The notes beneath the pieces are model-generated. The model was not told the origin of the DNA and did not search any database. It worked only from the letters and a program-made list of their open reading frames with translations. Positions 44,601 through 52,436 of a stretch of 64,000 nucleotides of DNA are shown piece by piece (the first letter of the stretch is position 1; every line of letters begins with the position of its first letter). The stretch is taken from assembly GCF_030551755.1 (NCBI RefSeq), contig NZ_JAUPEC010000001.1, positions 305,953 to 369,952 on the forward strand. Reading direction: 5' to 3'. This DNA is from Pseudocolwellia sp. AS88 (lineage in GTDB: Bacteria; Pseudomonadota; Gammaproteobacteria; Enterobacterales; Alteromonadaceae). The position numbers and the translations under genes were made by a program.

Positions 44601-44714
44601 GGTATTAACATTACTGATGAATACACTAAAAATGTAGGCCGTGTGAGCCAGTTGACATATCAGTTAACACAAACAGGCGCTCGCTACGCTTTGGGTGCTA
44701 GATATAACTTTTAA
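41688..44714 (+). CDS. TonB-dependent outer-membrane receptor (oligosaccharide uptake type)
   Basis: A 1008-residue outer-membrane receptor for energised import, probably of xylo-oligosaccharides. The signal peptide ends SLSYA; the TonB box is DVEVITVSGIR. The plug domain follows (EDMGKFPDTNLAESLQRITG, VTVRGFGAANNLITLNGRQL, ETV-like GGIGATIDLQT), then the beta-barrel ending ALGARYNF with a terminal Phe. Length and the RGLxxxxNxITLNG style fit the Xanthomonas/Caulobacter TonB receptor group found in carbohydrate loci. A terminator follows. The tryptophan-halogenase cassette downstream is the usual companion of this receptor type. The ligand is inferred from neighbours. Confidence 0.93.
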   Translation: MFNKKILTTSILAALSTITVPSLSYAEEAEVKDVEVITVSGIRGGLIRAMDLKRGSEGIVDAISAEDMGKFPDTNLAESLQRITGVSISRDNGEGSQVTVRGFGAANNLITLNGRQLPTTTGNRTFDFANIASESVSAVTVYKTSNAAVTSGGIGATIDLQTHKPLNYKETKASIGVKFVEDTSTDQGSTTPELSGIYSTTFADETFGVSISGSYQERESGMQQFTDSQGYRASEYTNAGWGGVPAGEAGGTNRPTSGIYSNPQQPRYVFEERQRERVNGQLVLQYRPVDNITATLDYTLVRNTVETQHTDASVWFNYAGDRSESVWAGEPNAYPLIYSEVYEINSDADLKDTSLTVGSWGNEQKTDSIGLNIEWQVNDELTLVLDHHDSKASLGATDPRHGTGNNIQLPSYTRTRTGLDLTGGLPGIATGDIDSFNPETMRLSGSWFANDKYSSEVNQTQLSGEYFINDNLSIDFGAGVNTVNNHYRHTQVQRADWGGVGVEGDFADINWREDTILDKFQEKPGNFDGTATQSEYDLFDRIFFADFDEIVRAAEFADPVANVDTLWGDCLAPEGASAGPNGEGHFCPSSNFDADTNRFTEEKTTSFFFQVNYESEIGDMPFSAYLGLRHEKTKVDSRATAPGYSSVIWSEATSTAVTGVTGIQTQVKGAEYSQILPTLNINLEVTDDITVRTALSKTISRASYGNLQGGTSVNTGGTLSGYSGSTGNPELKPLESINFDLSGEWYYEEGSYVSLGYFRKDVTNWITNVSQPSQIYNLPNPLDGEKYDAAVAALPSGSSLAQIRDYIFENYADDPNVQPTFDEFGELDGGTIIGDPLTDNVVTFGLNVPVNGDNKYTIDGLEFNVQHLFGDSGFGGIFNYTMVDTDLAYDNSSLEDTEALQGLSDTANVVAFYDKDGLQARIAYNWRDQYLNERRINADLTAPIYTEAYSQLDFNISYEIPAVEGLTVFFEGINITDEYTKNVGRVSQLTYQLTQTGARYALGARYNF

Positions 44715-44745
44715 TATCTATACTGTGTGAGTAAAAACAACATTT

Positions 44746-44770
44746 AAAAGCCACGATAATCGTGGCTTTT
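44746..44770 (+). terminator. Terminator of the TonB receptor gene
   Basis: AAAAGCCACGA, TAA, TCGTGGCTTTT and two more T: a strong intrinsic terminator 32 bases after the stop. Confidence 0.88.
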
Positions 44771-44840
44771 TTGTTGGTTTTTTTCTATTTGCAAACAATA
44801 AAAATATTCGTTGGTCAAACTGGTAATTATAAATTTTACT

Positions 44841-44854
44841 TGTTATAGTCAAAT
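44841..44854. promoter_or_regulatory. Recurrent motif, reversed, before the halogenase cassette
   Basis: TGTTATAGTCAAAT is the reverse complement of the TTTGACTATAACA motif at 32707-32721. It lies between the receptor terminator and the first cassette gene, about 155 bases from its start. Confidence 0.4.
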
Positions 44855-45007
44855 AAACATTAAGGTGTTTTTTTTGATTTGTTATTTAGCATCAAATCAG
44901 TTTAAAAGGAATTTCAATTCGTTGTGAACTAACCTCCTAACGGATAAATATCATTACTAATATTAAAAAGAATACTTTTTAAATTGTTGAGTGGTTAAGT
45001 GGTACAT

Positions 45008-46612
45008 ATGCAATCAGAAATAAAAAAGATAATAATAGTGGGTGGTGGTAGCGCAGGGTGGTTAACTGCTGGCTTAATTGCAGCTAAACATATAAAAAAT
45101 TCTGCGGCGAATACCCTAACAAATTCAGTTTCAATTACGGTTATTGAATCTCCAAATATACCAACTATTGGTGTGGGCGAGGGCACTTGGCCTTCAATGC
45201 GAGAAACATTAAAAACCATAGGTATTAACGAAGCTGATTTATTTACTCAGTGTGATGCAAGCTTTAAACAAGCTTCAAAATTTGTGCACTGGGAAAACGC
45301 TCCTGGCACATGCGATATAAATCATTCTGCAGCAAGTGCATATTTTCATCCTTTCTCTTTACCATCAGGCACAACAAAACTAGATTTAGCCTCATATATT
45401 GGTGAGCAATATTCTAATAGTTCACAGGCACAAACGTTTGCTCAGCATGTTTGTTTTCAATCTGTATTGTGCGAACAAAATTTAGCACCGAAACAAATTA
45501 CTCATAAAGCTTACGATTACGTGGCTAATTATGGCTATCATTTAAACGCCACAAAATTTGCTCAGTTATTAAAAGATCATTGTTTAAATAAACTTGGCGT
45601 TGAGTACCTTTCATCTCATATCACACAAATCAATAATGATGTAGAAGGAGATATAGCATCAGTTACAACAGATTCCGTAGGCATTGTTGCAGGTGATTTG
45701 TTTATTGATTGCTCTGGTGCTCAATCTTTATTGTTAGCCAAACATTATCAAATTCCATTTTGTTCAAAAAAATCTGTGTTGTTTAACGATTCAGCCCTTG
45801 CGGTGCAAATACCTTACGATGACGACGATGCTGTAATAGCTTCTAGTACAGTTTCTACTGCTCAAACAGCGGGGTGGATTTGGGATATAGGATTGCAATC
45901 TCGCCGAGGTGTAGGTCACGTTTATTCTAGCCAACACATAACAGATGAGAAAGCTGAAGAAGAGCTGATTGAATATATTAAGTCTTCCACCAGTGCGAAA
46001 CAGCGTCAGTCACTTTCTATAAGAAAGTTATCGTTTGAACCTGGTTATTATGAAAAGTTTTGGCACCGGAATTGTGTTGCTGTGGGAATGTCTGCAGGTT
46101 TTATAGAACCGCTAGAAGCATCAGCTTTAGCTATGATTGAGCAAGCTGCAAAAATGATTTCAGAACAACTGCCTGCTAATAAACAAACAATGAAAATAAC
46201 TGCTAAACGTTTTAATGAAAAGTTTAGTCAGCATTGGCAACAGATTATTGAATTTTTGAAGCTACATTACGTGTTATCTAAACGTGAAGATTCAAGTTAC
46301 TGGCTAGCAAACAAAGAATCGTCAAGTATTCCACAATCCTTACATGAAATGCTTGAGTTATGGCAGTTCCAAACACCATCTTCTTACGACATTACTCAAA
46401 GTACTCCTTTGTTTCCTGCAGCTAGCTACCAGTATGTTTTGTATGGAATGAACTTTAAAACTCAGCCAATAAGAACAGCTAATAGAGATACAAAAGCTAT
46501 TCAGCGATTACTTCTAGATGTACAAAACAAACGCCAACATTTAGCCAAAGCTATGGGCTCTAATCGAGAATTAATTAACAAAATTAAGCAATTTGGATTA
46601 TCACAGATTTAA
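45008..46612 (+). CDS. Tryptophan-halogenase-family flavoprotein 1
   Basis: A 534-residue FAD-dependent protein of the tryptophan halogenase family. It shows the dinucleotide loop IIIVGGGSAGWLTAG, the flavin-halogenase motif GVGEGTWPSMRETL, GWIWDIGL (the W-x-W-x-I motif, here W-I-W-D-I) and CVAVGMSAGFIEPLEASALAMIEQA. It begins the five-gene cassette after the TonB receptor. Whether it halogenates, and what, is unknown. The open frame reaches a GTG at 44999; the ATG at 45008 has AGTGG five bases upstream and is preferred. It is unlikely to use free tryptophan, as no indole pathway is nearby. Confidence 0.88.
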   Translation: MQSEIKKIIIVGGGSAGWLTAGLIAAKHIKNSAANTLTNSVSITVIESPNIPTIGVGEGTWPSMRETLKTIGINEADLFTQCDASFKQASKFVHWENAPGTCDINHSAASAYFHPFSLPSGTTKLDLASYIGEQYSNSSQAQTFAQHVCFQSVLCEQNLAPKQITHKAYDYVANYGYHLNATKFAQLLKDHCLNKLGVEYLSSHITQINNDVEGDIASVTTDSVGIVAGDLFIDCSGAQSLLLAKHYQIPFCSKKSVLFNDSALAVQIPYDDDDAVIASSTVSTAQTAGWIWDIGLQSRRGVGHVYSSQHITDEKAEEELIEYIKSSTSAKQRQSLSIRKLSFEPGYYEKFWHRNCVAVGMSAGFIEPLEASALAMIEQAAKMISEQLPANKQTMKITAKRFNEKFSQHWQQIIEFLKLHYVLSKREDSSYWLANKESSSIPQSLHEMLELWQFQTPSSYDITQSTPLFPAASYQYVLYGMNFKTQPIRTANRDTKAIQRLLLDVQNKRQHLAKAMGSNRELINKIKQFGLSQI

Positions 46613-46701
46613 TCATTTATATTTTATAAATGACGATACATAAGTTACGAATTACAAATAAAAAATAATATAACAAACATAATGATACAACGGGGAAGCA
46701 C

Positions 46702-47430
46702 ATGACAAATCATGTATTACTAAACAATATTGAACATAAAGACTTAAAGATTAACCTTGAGCGCTCAGCGCAAATGGGTGACAACGTTTGGTATACGCAA
46801 ACATTTCCTATGGAGTTTAGAAGTGCTCAAGCTCATTATCCGATTTTATTTCAGAAAGACAACGGTACCGGCCAAATAACGCCAGTAACCTTGTTTGGTT
46901 TTGAAAACGACAATAACTTATTTTTGAAAAACGGTAAATGGGACGCTGCTTATATTCCTTTAGCAGTACAACGTATGCCTTTTTATATCGGCTTTCAAGA
47001 AAGCACAGTTGACGGAGTAACAGAGAAAAACCGTGTACTTACTTTAGATGTAGAATCACCTAAAGTGAATAAAACGCATGGCGCAGATCTGTTTTTAGAA
47101 TACGGTGGTAATAGTGATTACCTAGAACATATCGCTAATGTTTTAGAAGCACTTCATCATGGCCTACAAGAAAATTCAGCATTCATTGAAGCGCTAACAA
47201 ACTGTGAATTATTAGAAGCAGTAACATTAGACATTGAATTAAATGACGGTAGTAAAAATCAGTTAATGGGCTTTTATACCATCAATGAAGATAATCTGAA
47301 TAGCCTATCACAATACAAATTAGCAAAGCTGCACAGCCAAGGCTATTTGCAAGCAATCTATATGGTCATCGCTTCTCAAGTTCATATTAATGATCTTGTT
47401 GCACGCAAAAATACTCAAATAGCGCTATAA
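46702..47430 (+). CDS. SapC family protein
   Basis: A 242-residue protein of the SapC family (the name comes from a Campylobacter surface-array region; the molecular role is unknown). Visible features are NVWYTQTFPMEFRSAQAHYPILFQKD near residue 28, FGFENDNNLFLKNGKWDAAYIPLAVQRMPFYIGF and the late YTINEDNLNSLSQYKLAKLHSQGYLQAIYMVIASQ. No signal peptide. GGGGAAG precedes the ATG. It lies between the first halogenase and the cupin-8 gene, the order repeatedly seen with this cassette in carbohydrate-using marine bacteria. Confidence 0.85.
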   Translation: MTNHVLLNNIEHKDLKINLERSAQMGDNVWYTQTFPMEFRSAQAHYPILFQKDNGTGQITPVTLFGFENDNNLFLKNGKWDAAYIPLAVQRMPFYIGFQESTVDGVTEKNRVLTLDVESPKVNKTHGADLFLEYGGNSDYLEHIANVLEALHHGLQENSAFIEALTNCELLEAVTLDIELNDGSKNQLMGFYTINEDNLNSLSQYKLAKLHSQGYLQAIYMVIASQVHINDLVARKNTQIAL

Positions 47431-47440
47431 ATATCTTTTT

Positions 47441-48457
47441 ATGCTAGCAATAAACAGTACAGTTAAAACTCTTTTTAACGTCAGTCCACACAATATCACG
47501 CAAGAGATATTAACCTCTGATGTGCCTTTAATTCTAAAAGGTTATGGTGATGAATGGCCAATTGTAAAAGCTGCACAGCAATCCCATCAGCAGGCGGTTA
47601 ACTACTTACAGAAAATGGAAAAAGGCGTTACGGTAAATGCTTGTTACTTAGAGCCTAAAGAAGCAGGGCGAATTTTCTATAACGAAGATATGACAGGCTT
47701 TAACTTTGAAACAAAACCTAAAATATTAAGTGATGTCCTAGCAGAAATTTTAGAGCAAGTGACAAGCTCATCACCTAAAACTATTTATATTGGTTCAACA
47801 AGCATTAATAACGTACTCCCTGATTTAGCAGAGCAAACTCAGGTATCGCCTTTGTTATCTAATAGTATTTTTAACATCTGGCTGGGTAACAAAAGTAAAG
47901 TGGCAGCTCACTTTGATTTTTTACAAAACCTAGCGTGCTGTGTTGTGGGTAAAAGACGCTTTACTTTATTCCCTCCAGAGCACGTTAAAAATCTTTATTG
48001 TGGACCATTAGATAGGGCTCCTGGTGGACAAGCCATCAGTATGGTGGATTTTGATTCTCCTGATTTCGAAAAATTTCCTAAATTTAAGCAAGCGATAGAT
48101 GCTGCTTTAGTTGCCGAGCTTGATGCGGGCGATGCTATTTTGTTGCCTAGTATGTGGTGGCATCATGTTGAAGGTCTTGAAGATTTAAACGTGCTACTTA
48201 ATCACTGGTGGAGAAATAGCCCCACATATATGGGTAATCCAACCGATGTATTACATCACGCTATGTTAAGTATTAGAGATTTACCCAAAGCACAACGACA
48301 AGCATGGAAACATGTATTTGATCATTATGTGTTTGATCATAATGAAGAAGAATTCTCGCACATCAGTGAACACGCTAAGAGTATTCTTGCGAGTCCTTTA
48401 GACGAAATACAAGCCAGAACTTTACGAGCACATATCCAAAACAAATTAAGACGTTAA
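47441..48457 (+). CDS. Cupin-8 (JmjC-like) Fe(II)/2-oxoglutarate dioxygenase-type protein
   Basis: A 338-residue protein with a double-stranded beta-helix. VAAHFDFLQNLACCVVGKRRFTLFPP gives the His-x-Asp metal pair and the Lys/Arg that hold 2-oxoglutarate in JmjC-like hydroxylases; LDAGDAILLPSMWWHHVEGL supplies the distal His, and NHWWR ends the core. The set suggests a hydroxylase of a protein or small molecule. It starts 10 bases after SapC, so they are co-transcribed. Because JmjC-like cupins often modify protein side chains, the neighbouring receptor or a transported peptide-linked ligand are conceivable substrates; this is inference. Confidence 0.85.
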   Translation: MLAINSTVKTLFNVSPHNITQEILTSDVPLILKGYGDEWPIVKAAQQSHQQAVNYLQKMEKGVTVNACYLEPKEAGRIFYNEDMTGFNFETKPKILSDVLAEILEQVTSSSPKTIYIGSTSINNVLPDLAEQTQVSPLLSNSIFNIWLGNKSKVAAHFDFLQNLACCVVGKRRFTLFPPEHVKNLYCGPLDRAPGGQAISMVDFDSPDFEKFPKFKQAIDAALVAELDAGDAILLPSMWWHHVEGLEDLNVLLNHWWRNSPTYMGNPTDVLHHAMLSIRDLPKAQRQAWKHVFDHYVFDHNEEEFSHISEHAKSILASPLDEIQARTLRAHIQNKLRR

Positions 48458-48503
48458 CTTAAACGTTTACTGTTTAAATAATTATAAAAATAGGTAGTAG
48501 ATC

Positions 48504-49994
48504 ATGAACTCAACAGCGATTAAAAATGTAGTGATTGCAGGTGGCGGAACAGCGGGGTGGATGGCTGCAGCTGCATTCGGCAAACTACTTGGTAAAAACC
48601 TCAACATTACGTTAGTAGAATCAGATCTTATCCCGACGGTAGGTGTCGGTGAAGCTACGATCCCAACATTACATATTTTTCATGATCTGCTAAAAATTAA
48701 AGAAGCAGATGTGATGAAAGCCACTAATGCGACATTTAAATTAGGCATCGCATTCGAAAACTGGCGCGATGTAAATCAAGACTACATTCATTCTTTTGGT
48801 TATTTAGGTCAAGGCTGTTGGGCGGCAGGATTTCAACATTTTTGGTTGAAGGGCAGACAACATAATATGGTGAGTGAAATTGGTGACTATTGCCCAGAAC
48901 ATGTAGCCAGCAGAGAAGGTAAATTTGCTGTAGCACCTAAGCAAGACCGTAATTATGCATTTCATCTTGATGCCGGTTTATACGCTAAATTTTTAAGAGA
49001 GTTGGCTGAAGCTCATGGCGTAAAGCGTGTAGAAGGGAAAATTAATCAAGTTAATGTGAATGAAGAGAATGGTTTTATTAAATCAATAGCTTTAGAAAAC
49101 GGTAAAGTGATTGAAGGTGATTTATTTATCGATTGTACTGGCTTTAAAGGTATGTTGATTGAAGAAGCCTTACATACCGGTTACGAAGATTGGAGCCATT
49201 GGTTACCTTGCGACAGTGCTATTGCAGTACAAACCAAAATACAAAAGAAAACGGTACCTTATACACGTTCTATTGCGCATCAAGCTGGTTGGCAATGGCA
49301 AATACCTTTGCAAAACAGAATGGGTAATGGCGTAGTATTTTGCAGTAAACACTTATCAGACGAAGATGCTAAAGCATTACTACTCAAAAATATTGAAGGT
49401 GAATTACTTAACGAGCCTCGAGTGATCAAGTTTAAAACTGGTACTCGTCGTAAGCACTGGAATAAAAACTGTGTTGCTGTTGGTTTATCGAGTGGCTTTA
49501 TTGAACCGCTTGAATCCACAAGCATTCATTTGATCCAGCAAAGTATAATTCGTTTAATGCAAAACCTACCCTCTAAAAATATGGAACAAGCAAGCGTAGA
49601 CGATTTTAATAATAAAATGCGTTTTGAAATAGACAATATTAGGGACTTTATTGTATTGCATTATCATGTGACTCAACGAGCAGACAGCCCATTTTGGCGT
49701 TATTGTAAAAATATGGAAATCCCAGAATCGTTACAGCAACGCATCGATTTATTTGTTGAAACAGGTAATGCTTTTAAAACAGAACGTGAGTTATTTGGTG
49801 AAACCTCATGGATCCAAGTTATGATCGGTCAAGGTTTAATGCCTGAACACTACCATCAAATTGTAGATATGATGTCTGATACCGAGCTGAAAGGCTTTTT
49901 AGATAATATAAGGACGACCATTGAACGACGTGTAAAATCTTTACCTGATCATAACGAGTTTATTCAAAACTATTGTAAGTCGAGCATGGTTTAA
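48504..49994 (+). CDS. Tryptophan-halogenase-family flavoprotein 2
   Basis: A 496-residue paralogue of the protein at 45008. Motifs: VVIAGGGTAGWMAAAAFGKL, VGVGEATIPTLHIFHDLL, a Lys-rich active-site region, GWQWQIPLQNRMGNG (the classic W-x-W-x-I-P motif) and CVAVGLSSGFIEPLESTSIHL. It has the I-P form that the first copy lacks, so it is the more canonical member. Pairs of unlike halogenase-type proteins in one operon are notable. Start ATG follows AGGTAGTAG. A cytoplasmic location is expected. Confidence 0.9.
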   Translation: MNSTAIKNVVIAGGGTAGWMAAAAFGKLLGKNLNITLVESDLIPTVGVGEATIPTLHIFHDLLKIKEADVMKATNATFKLGIAFENWRDVNQDYIHSFGYLGQGCWAAGFQHFWLKGRQHNMVSEIGDYCPEHVASREGKFAVAPKQDRNYAFHLDAGLYAKFLRELAEAHGVKRVEGKINQVNVNEENGFIKSIALENGKVIEGDLFIDCTGFKGMLIEEALHTGYEDWSHWLPCDSAIAVQTKIQKKTVPYTRSIAHQAGWQWQIPLQNRMGNGVVFCSKHLSDEDAKALLLKNIEGELLNEPRVIKFKTGTRRKHWNKNCVAVGLSSGFIEPLESTSIHLIQQSIIRLMQNLPSKNMEQASVDDFNNKMRFEIDNIRDFIVLHYHVTQRADSPFWRYCKNMEIPESLQQRIDLFVETGNAFKTERELFGETSWIQVMIGQGLMPEHYHQIVDMMSDTELKGFLDNIRTTIERRVKSLPDHNEFIQNYCKSSMV

Positions 49995-49999
49995 TCTTA

Positions 50000-50707
50000 A
50001 TGGTTAATATAAAGGTTAATCCACAAGCTGCACCACAAATAGCTTTTGTTGGAAAAGATAAAACACCGGTTATTATTATTGATGACTATATAAGCAATCT
50101 TGATGAAATAATCAGTCAAGTCGTTAAAAATGCTCAATTTAAAGCCGAAGAGGTTACTAAATATCCTGGTGTTCGGTCATCGATACCTAAGCCTATAGTG
50201 GTGAGTTATTTAAAACCTTTGATGAAAACACTCTATAAAGTCTATAAGTTTTCACAAGATTTACAGCCAACTCCTATCGATAATTGCTTTTCATTAATTA
50301 CTCAGCAACCTGATGAATTATCGGCAATGCAATCGTGGCCTCATTTTGATACACCAAACCCAAATCTTATTGCCGTTCTTCATTATTTAGATAAAGGAAA
50401 TCACGGAGGTACTGCTTTTTTTCAACATAATAAAAGTGGAATAGATCGTGTAGATGATCAAAATAAAGATCTTTATTTTAAACATGCTCACGACTATTTT
50501 TCGGCTTTAAATACAGACAGTTTCAGTTATTGTACCGAAGCCCATAGTGAGTTTAGTTGTTATCAAAAAGTAGCATATAAGCCGAATCGTTTACTGATCT
50601 TTCCGGGACAATTACTACATTCAACTTTAGTTGATTTAGAAACCGATATAAATGGCAATCCTGAAACAGGTCGATTAACTGCAAACATGTTTGTATCGTT
50701 TAAATAG
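50000..50707 (+). CDS. DUF6445-type putative oxygenase
   Basis: A 235-residue protein starting 6 bases after the halogenase stop. PVIIIDDYISNLDEII at the start, the metal-like WPHFDTPNPNLIAVLHYL (His-x-Asp) and LLIFPGQLLHSTLVDLE (distal His) followed by RLTANMFVSF give the outline of an Fe(II)/2-oxoglutarate prolyl-hydroxylase-like fold. It fits DUF6445, a family usually found beside tryptophan halogenases. Function is unknown. It is the last gene of the cassette and ends 20 bases from the convergent LysR gene. Confidence 0.8.
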   Translation: MVNIKVNPQAAPQIAFVGKDKTPVIIIDDYISNLDEIISQVVKNAQFKAEEVTKYPGVRSSIPKPIVVSYLKPLMKTLYKVYKFSQDLQPTPIDNCFSLITQQPDELSAMQSWPHFDTPNPNLIAVLHYLDKGNHGGTAFFQHNKSGIDRVDDQNKDLYFKHAHDYFSALNTDSFSYCTEAHSEFSCYQKVAYKPNRLLIFPGQLLHSTLVDLETDINGNPETGRLTANMFVSFK

Positions 50708-50727
50708 CCAGTTAAGTATTCACTCTG

Positions 50728-51654
50728 TTAGCTAAGTAAACCTTCAGCTTCACTTGGAACACATTGTTCAAGCTGGCTCTGTACCCATAGAATAAACTTT
50801 TCTTCTAAACTATTATTCGCTTTAACGTTTTGGCTTAACAAAATATAGCTATGGCCTGATAAACCAAAACCAAATGGAGCAATCAGGTTTCCTCTTTTTA
50901 TATCATCAGCAACTAATGGGTAAGACCCAATAGCAGAACCTAAACCATCGATAACGGCTTGATAACAAAAATAGAAATGAGCAAATGTTTGTGAAGGATT
51001 ATTCGACAGAGAACTTTTGCCTGATGTCTTGTTTGATAAATAATTTAATTTATTGGCTGATTTATTATGCCAATTAAGCCAAGCGTTAGGGCGAGTTTCG
51101 CTATGAATGAGTTTAACTAAACTAAAGTCATGTTTAATCTGCTGCCAATAATAAGGAGAGAAAACAGGTCCTACCCATTCATCCACCAAAGATGTTTTTT
51201 TATAATCTTGGGTTAATTCAAAATCTTCTCGTCTAATAGCAAGTGATAAACCACTAGAGCCTAATATTACAGGCCCACCAGCGGTTGATAACCGAACATC
51301 GGTATTGGGATTGTTATCATAAAAGTCTGACATACGAGGCATTAGCCAGCGCATGGTGAGTGTAGGTTCACAAGATATTTCAAGGCATTGATTTTTTTGC
51401 TGAGTTAGCTCTTGTACACCACTGTTAAGTGTTTGAAAGGCTTGAGTAGTGTAATTTTTCAGTAGTTTACCTTCATGTGTTAAATGAACGTTTCGACCTT
51501 GTCGGTGAAATAAATTAAGCGAAAGAAAGTTTTCTAAAGTTTTGATTTGTTTACTTACCGCACCATGGGTCACACATAGTTTATCAGCAGCTTCACTAAA
51601 GCTAGATGACTCTGCAGCAATATTAAAAATATGAAACGCCTTTAAATGTCTCAT
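50728..51654 (-). CDS. LysR-family transcriptional regulator
   Basis: A 308-residue regulator of the GcvA-like group. The N-terminal helix-turn-helix is FNIAAESSSFSEAADKLCVTHGAVSKQIKTLE. The effector-binding domain follows (CLEISCEPTLTMRWLMPRM, GLSLAIRREDFE, FYFCYQAVIDGLGSAIGSYPLVADDI). It is divergent from the LysE-type exporter 104 bases away, a typical regulator/target pair, so it probably controls that gene in response to an amino acid or related compound. Convergent with the halogenase cassette, but no evidence that it regulates it. Confidence 0.88.
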   Translation of the reverse strand: MRHLKAFHIFNIAAESSSFSEAADKLCVTHGAVSKQIKTLENFLSLNLFHRQGRNVHLTHEGKLLKNYTTQAFQTLNSGVQELTQQKNQCLEISCEPTLTMRWLMPRMSDFYDNNPNTDVRLSTAGGPVILGSSGLSLAIRREDFELTQDYKKTSLVDEWVGPVFSPYYWQQIKHDFSLVKLIHSETRPNAWLNWHNKSANKLNYLSNKTSGKSSLSNNPSQTFAHFYFCYQAVIDGLGSAIGSYPLVADDIKRGNLIAPFGFGLSGHSYILLSQNVKANNSLEEKFILWVQSQLEQCVPSEAEGLLS

Positions 51655-51757
51655 CTGTTACTTTTTCTCACGTATTTTTTGACAATGTTTCGATTATAGT
51701 CACTCCAATATATAGATACAATCTTTGTATAAACTCATATTATTATTTGGAACACGT

Positions 51758-52369
51758 ATGGAAATTATTAGTCTCGCTATTATTGGTTTGTTAATTGTTA
51801 TAAGTCCTGGAGCTGATTTTGTGTTAGTACTTAAAAATAGTATTAACTCTGGAAGACGTGCCGGACTATTAACTGCTTGCGGTATAAGTTTAGCTATAGG
51901 TGTGCATATTAGTTATTCAATGTTAGGTATAGGTTACTTAATCTCACAGAGTGAAACACTTTTTACCTTTATTAAATATGCAGGAGCAGGATATTTAATT
52001 TATCTTGGAGTACGAAGTATTCAAACGGCAAATGATAAAATGCAGAAGATAGAAAACAATTATGTTGAAGCAAAGCCAACACAATATTTAATACAGGGTT
52101 TTTTATGTAACATGCTAAACCCCAAAACGATGCTATTTTTTATCAGCCTTTTTAGCCAGTTGATATCATCAGACACAACAACAAATAACTATGTATTATT
52201 GTACGGACTTTATATCGCTATATTACACGGAGTATGGTTTAGTATTGTTTCTATGATCTTCACTTCTAAGGCGCTTCAAGATCACTTGAGTAGAATTAAA
52301 AAAAGAATCAATCAAGCGTGTGGAGTAGGGCTTTTGTCTTTTGGTGTAGCGCTGGTATTTAAATCATAA
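51758..52369 (+). CDS. LysE/RhtB-family amino-acid exporter
   Basis: A 203-residue inner-membrane exporter with about six helices. MEIISLAIIGLLIVISPGADFVLVLKNSINSGRRAGLLTACGIS is the family N-terminus, with the PGAD motif after helix 1; YAGAGYLIYLGVRSIQ and GFLCNMLNPKTMLFFISLF also match RhtB/LysE proteins. The open frame begins at 51725, but the ATG at 51758 has GGAA upstream and gives the normal start. Exports an amino acid such as threonine, homoserine or lysine, exact substrate unknown. Control by the divergent LysR gene is likely. Confidence 0.87.
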   Translation: MEIISLAIIGLLIVISPGADFVLVLKNSINSGRRAGLLTACGISLAIGVHISYSMLGIGYLISQSETLFTFIKYAGAGYLIYLGVRSIQTANDKMQKIENNYVEAKPTQYLIQGFLCNMLNPKTMLFFISLFSQLISSDTTTNNYVLLYGLYIAILHGVWFSIVSMIFTSKALQDHLSRIKKRINQACGVGLLSFGVALVFKS

Positions 52370-52381
52370 CCCAGATTAAAA

Positions 52382-52414
52382 GACATCTTAACTTTGTTAA
52401 AGTAAAGATAGATG
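52382..52414 (+). terminator. Terminator of the LysE-type gene
   Basis: ACATCTTAACTTT pairs imperfectly with AAAGTAAAGATAGATGT, followed by TTTTTT, directly after the exporter stop. Confidence 0.65.
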
Positions 52415-52436
52415 TTTTTTATTTCTCAGGTTTTAA

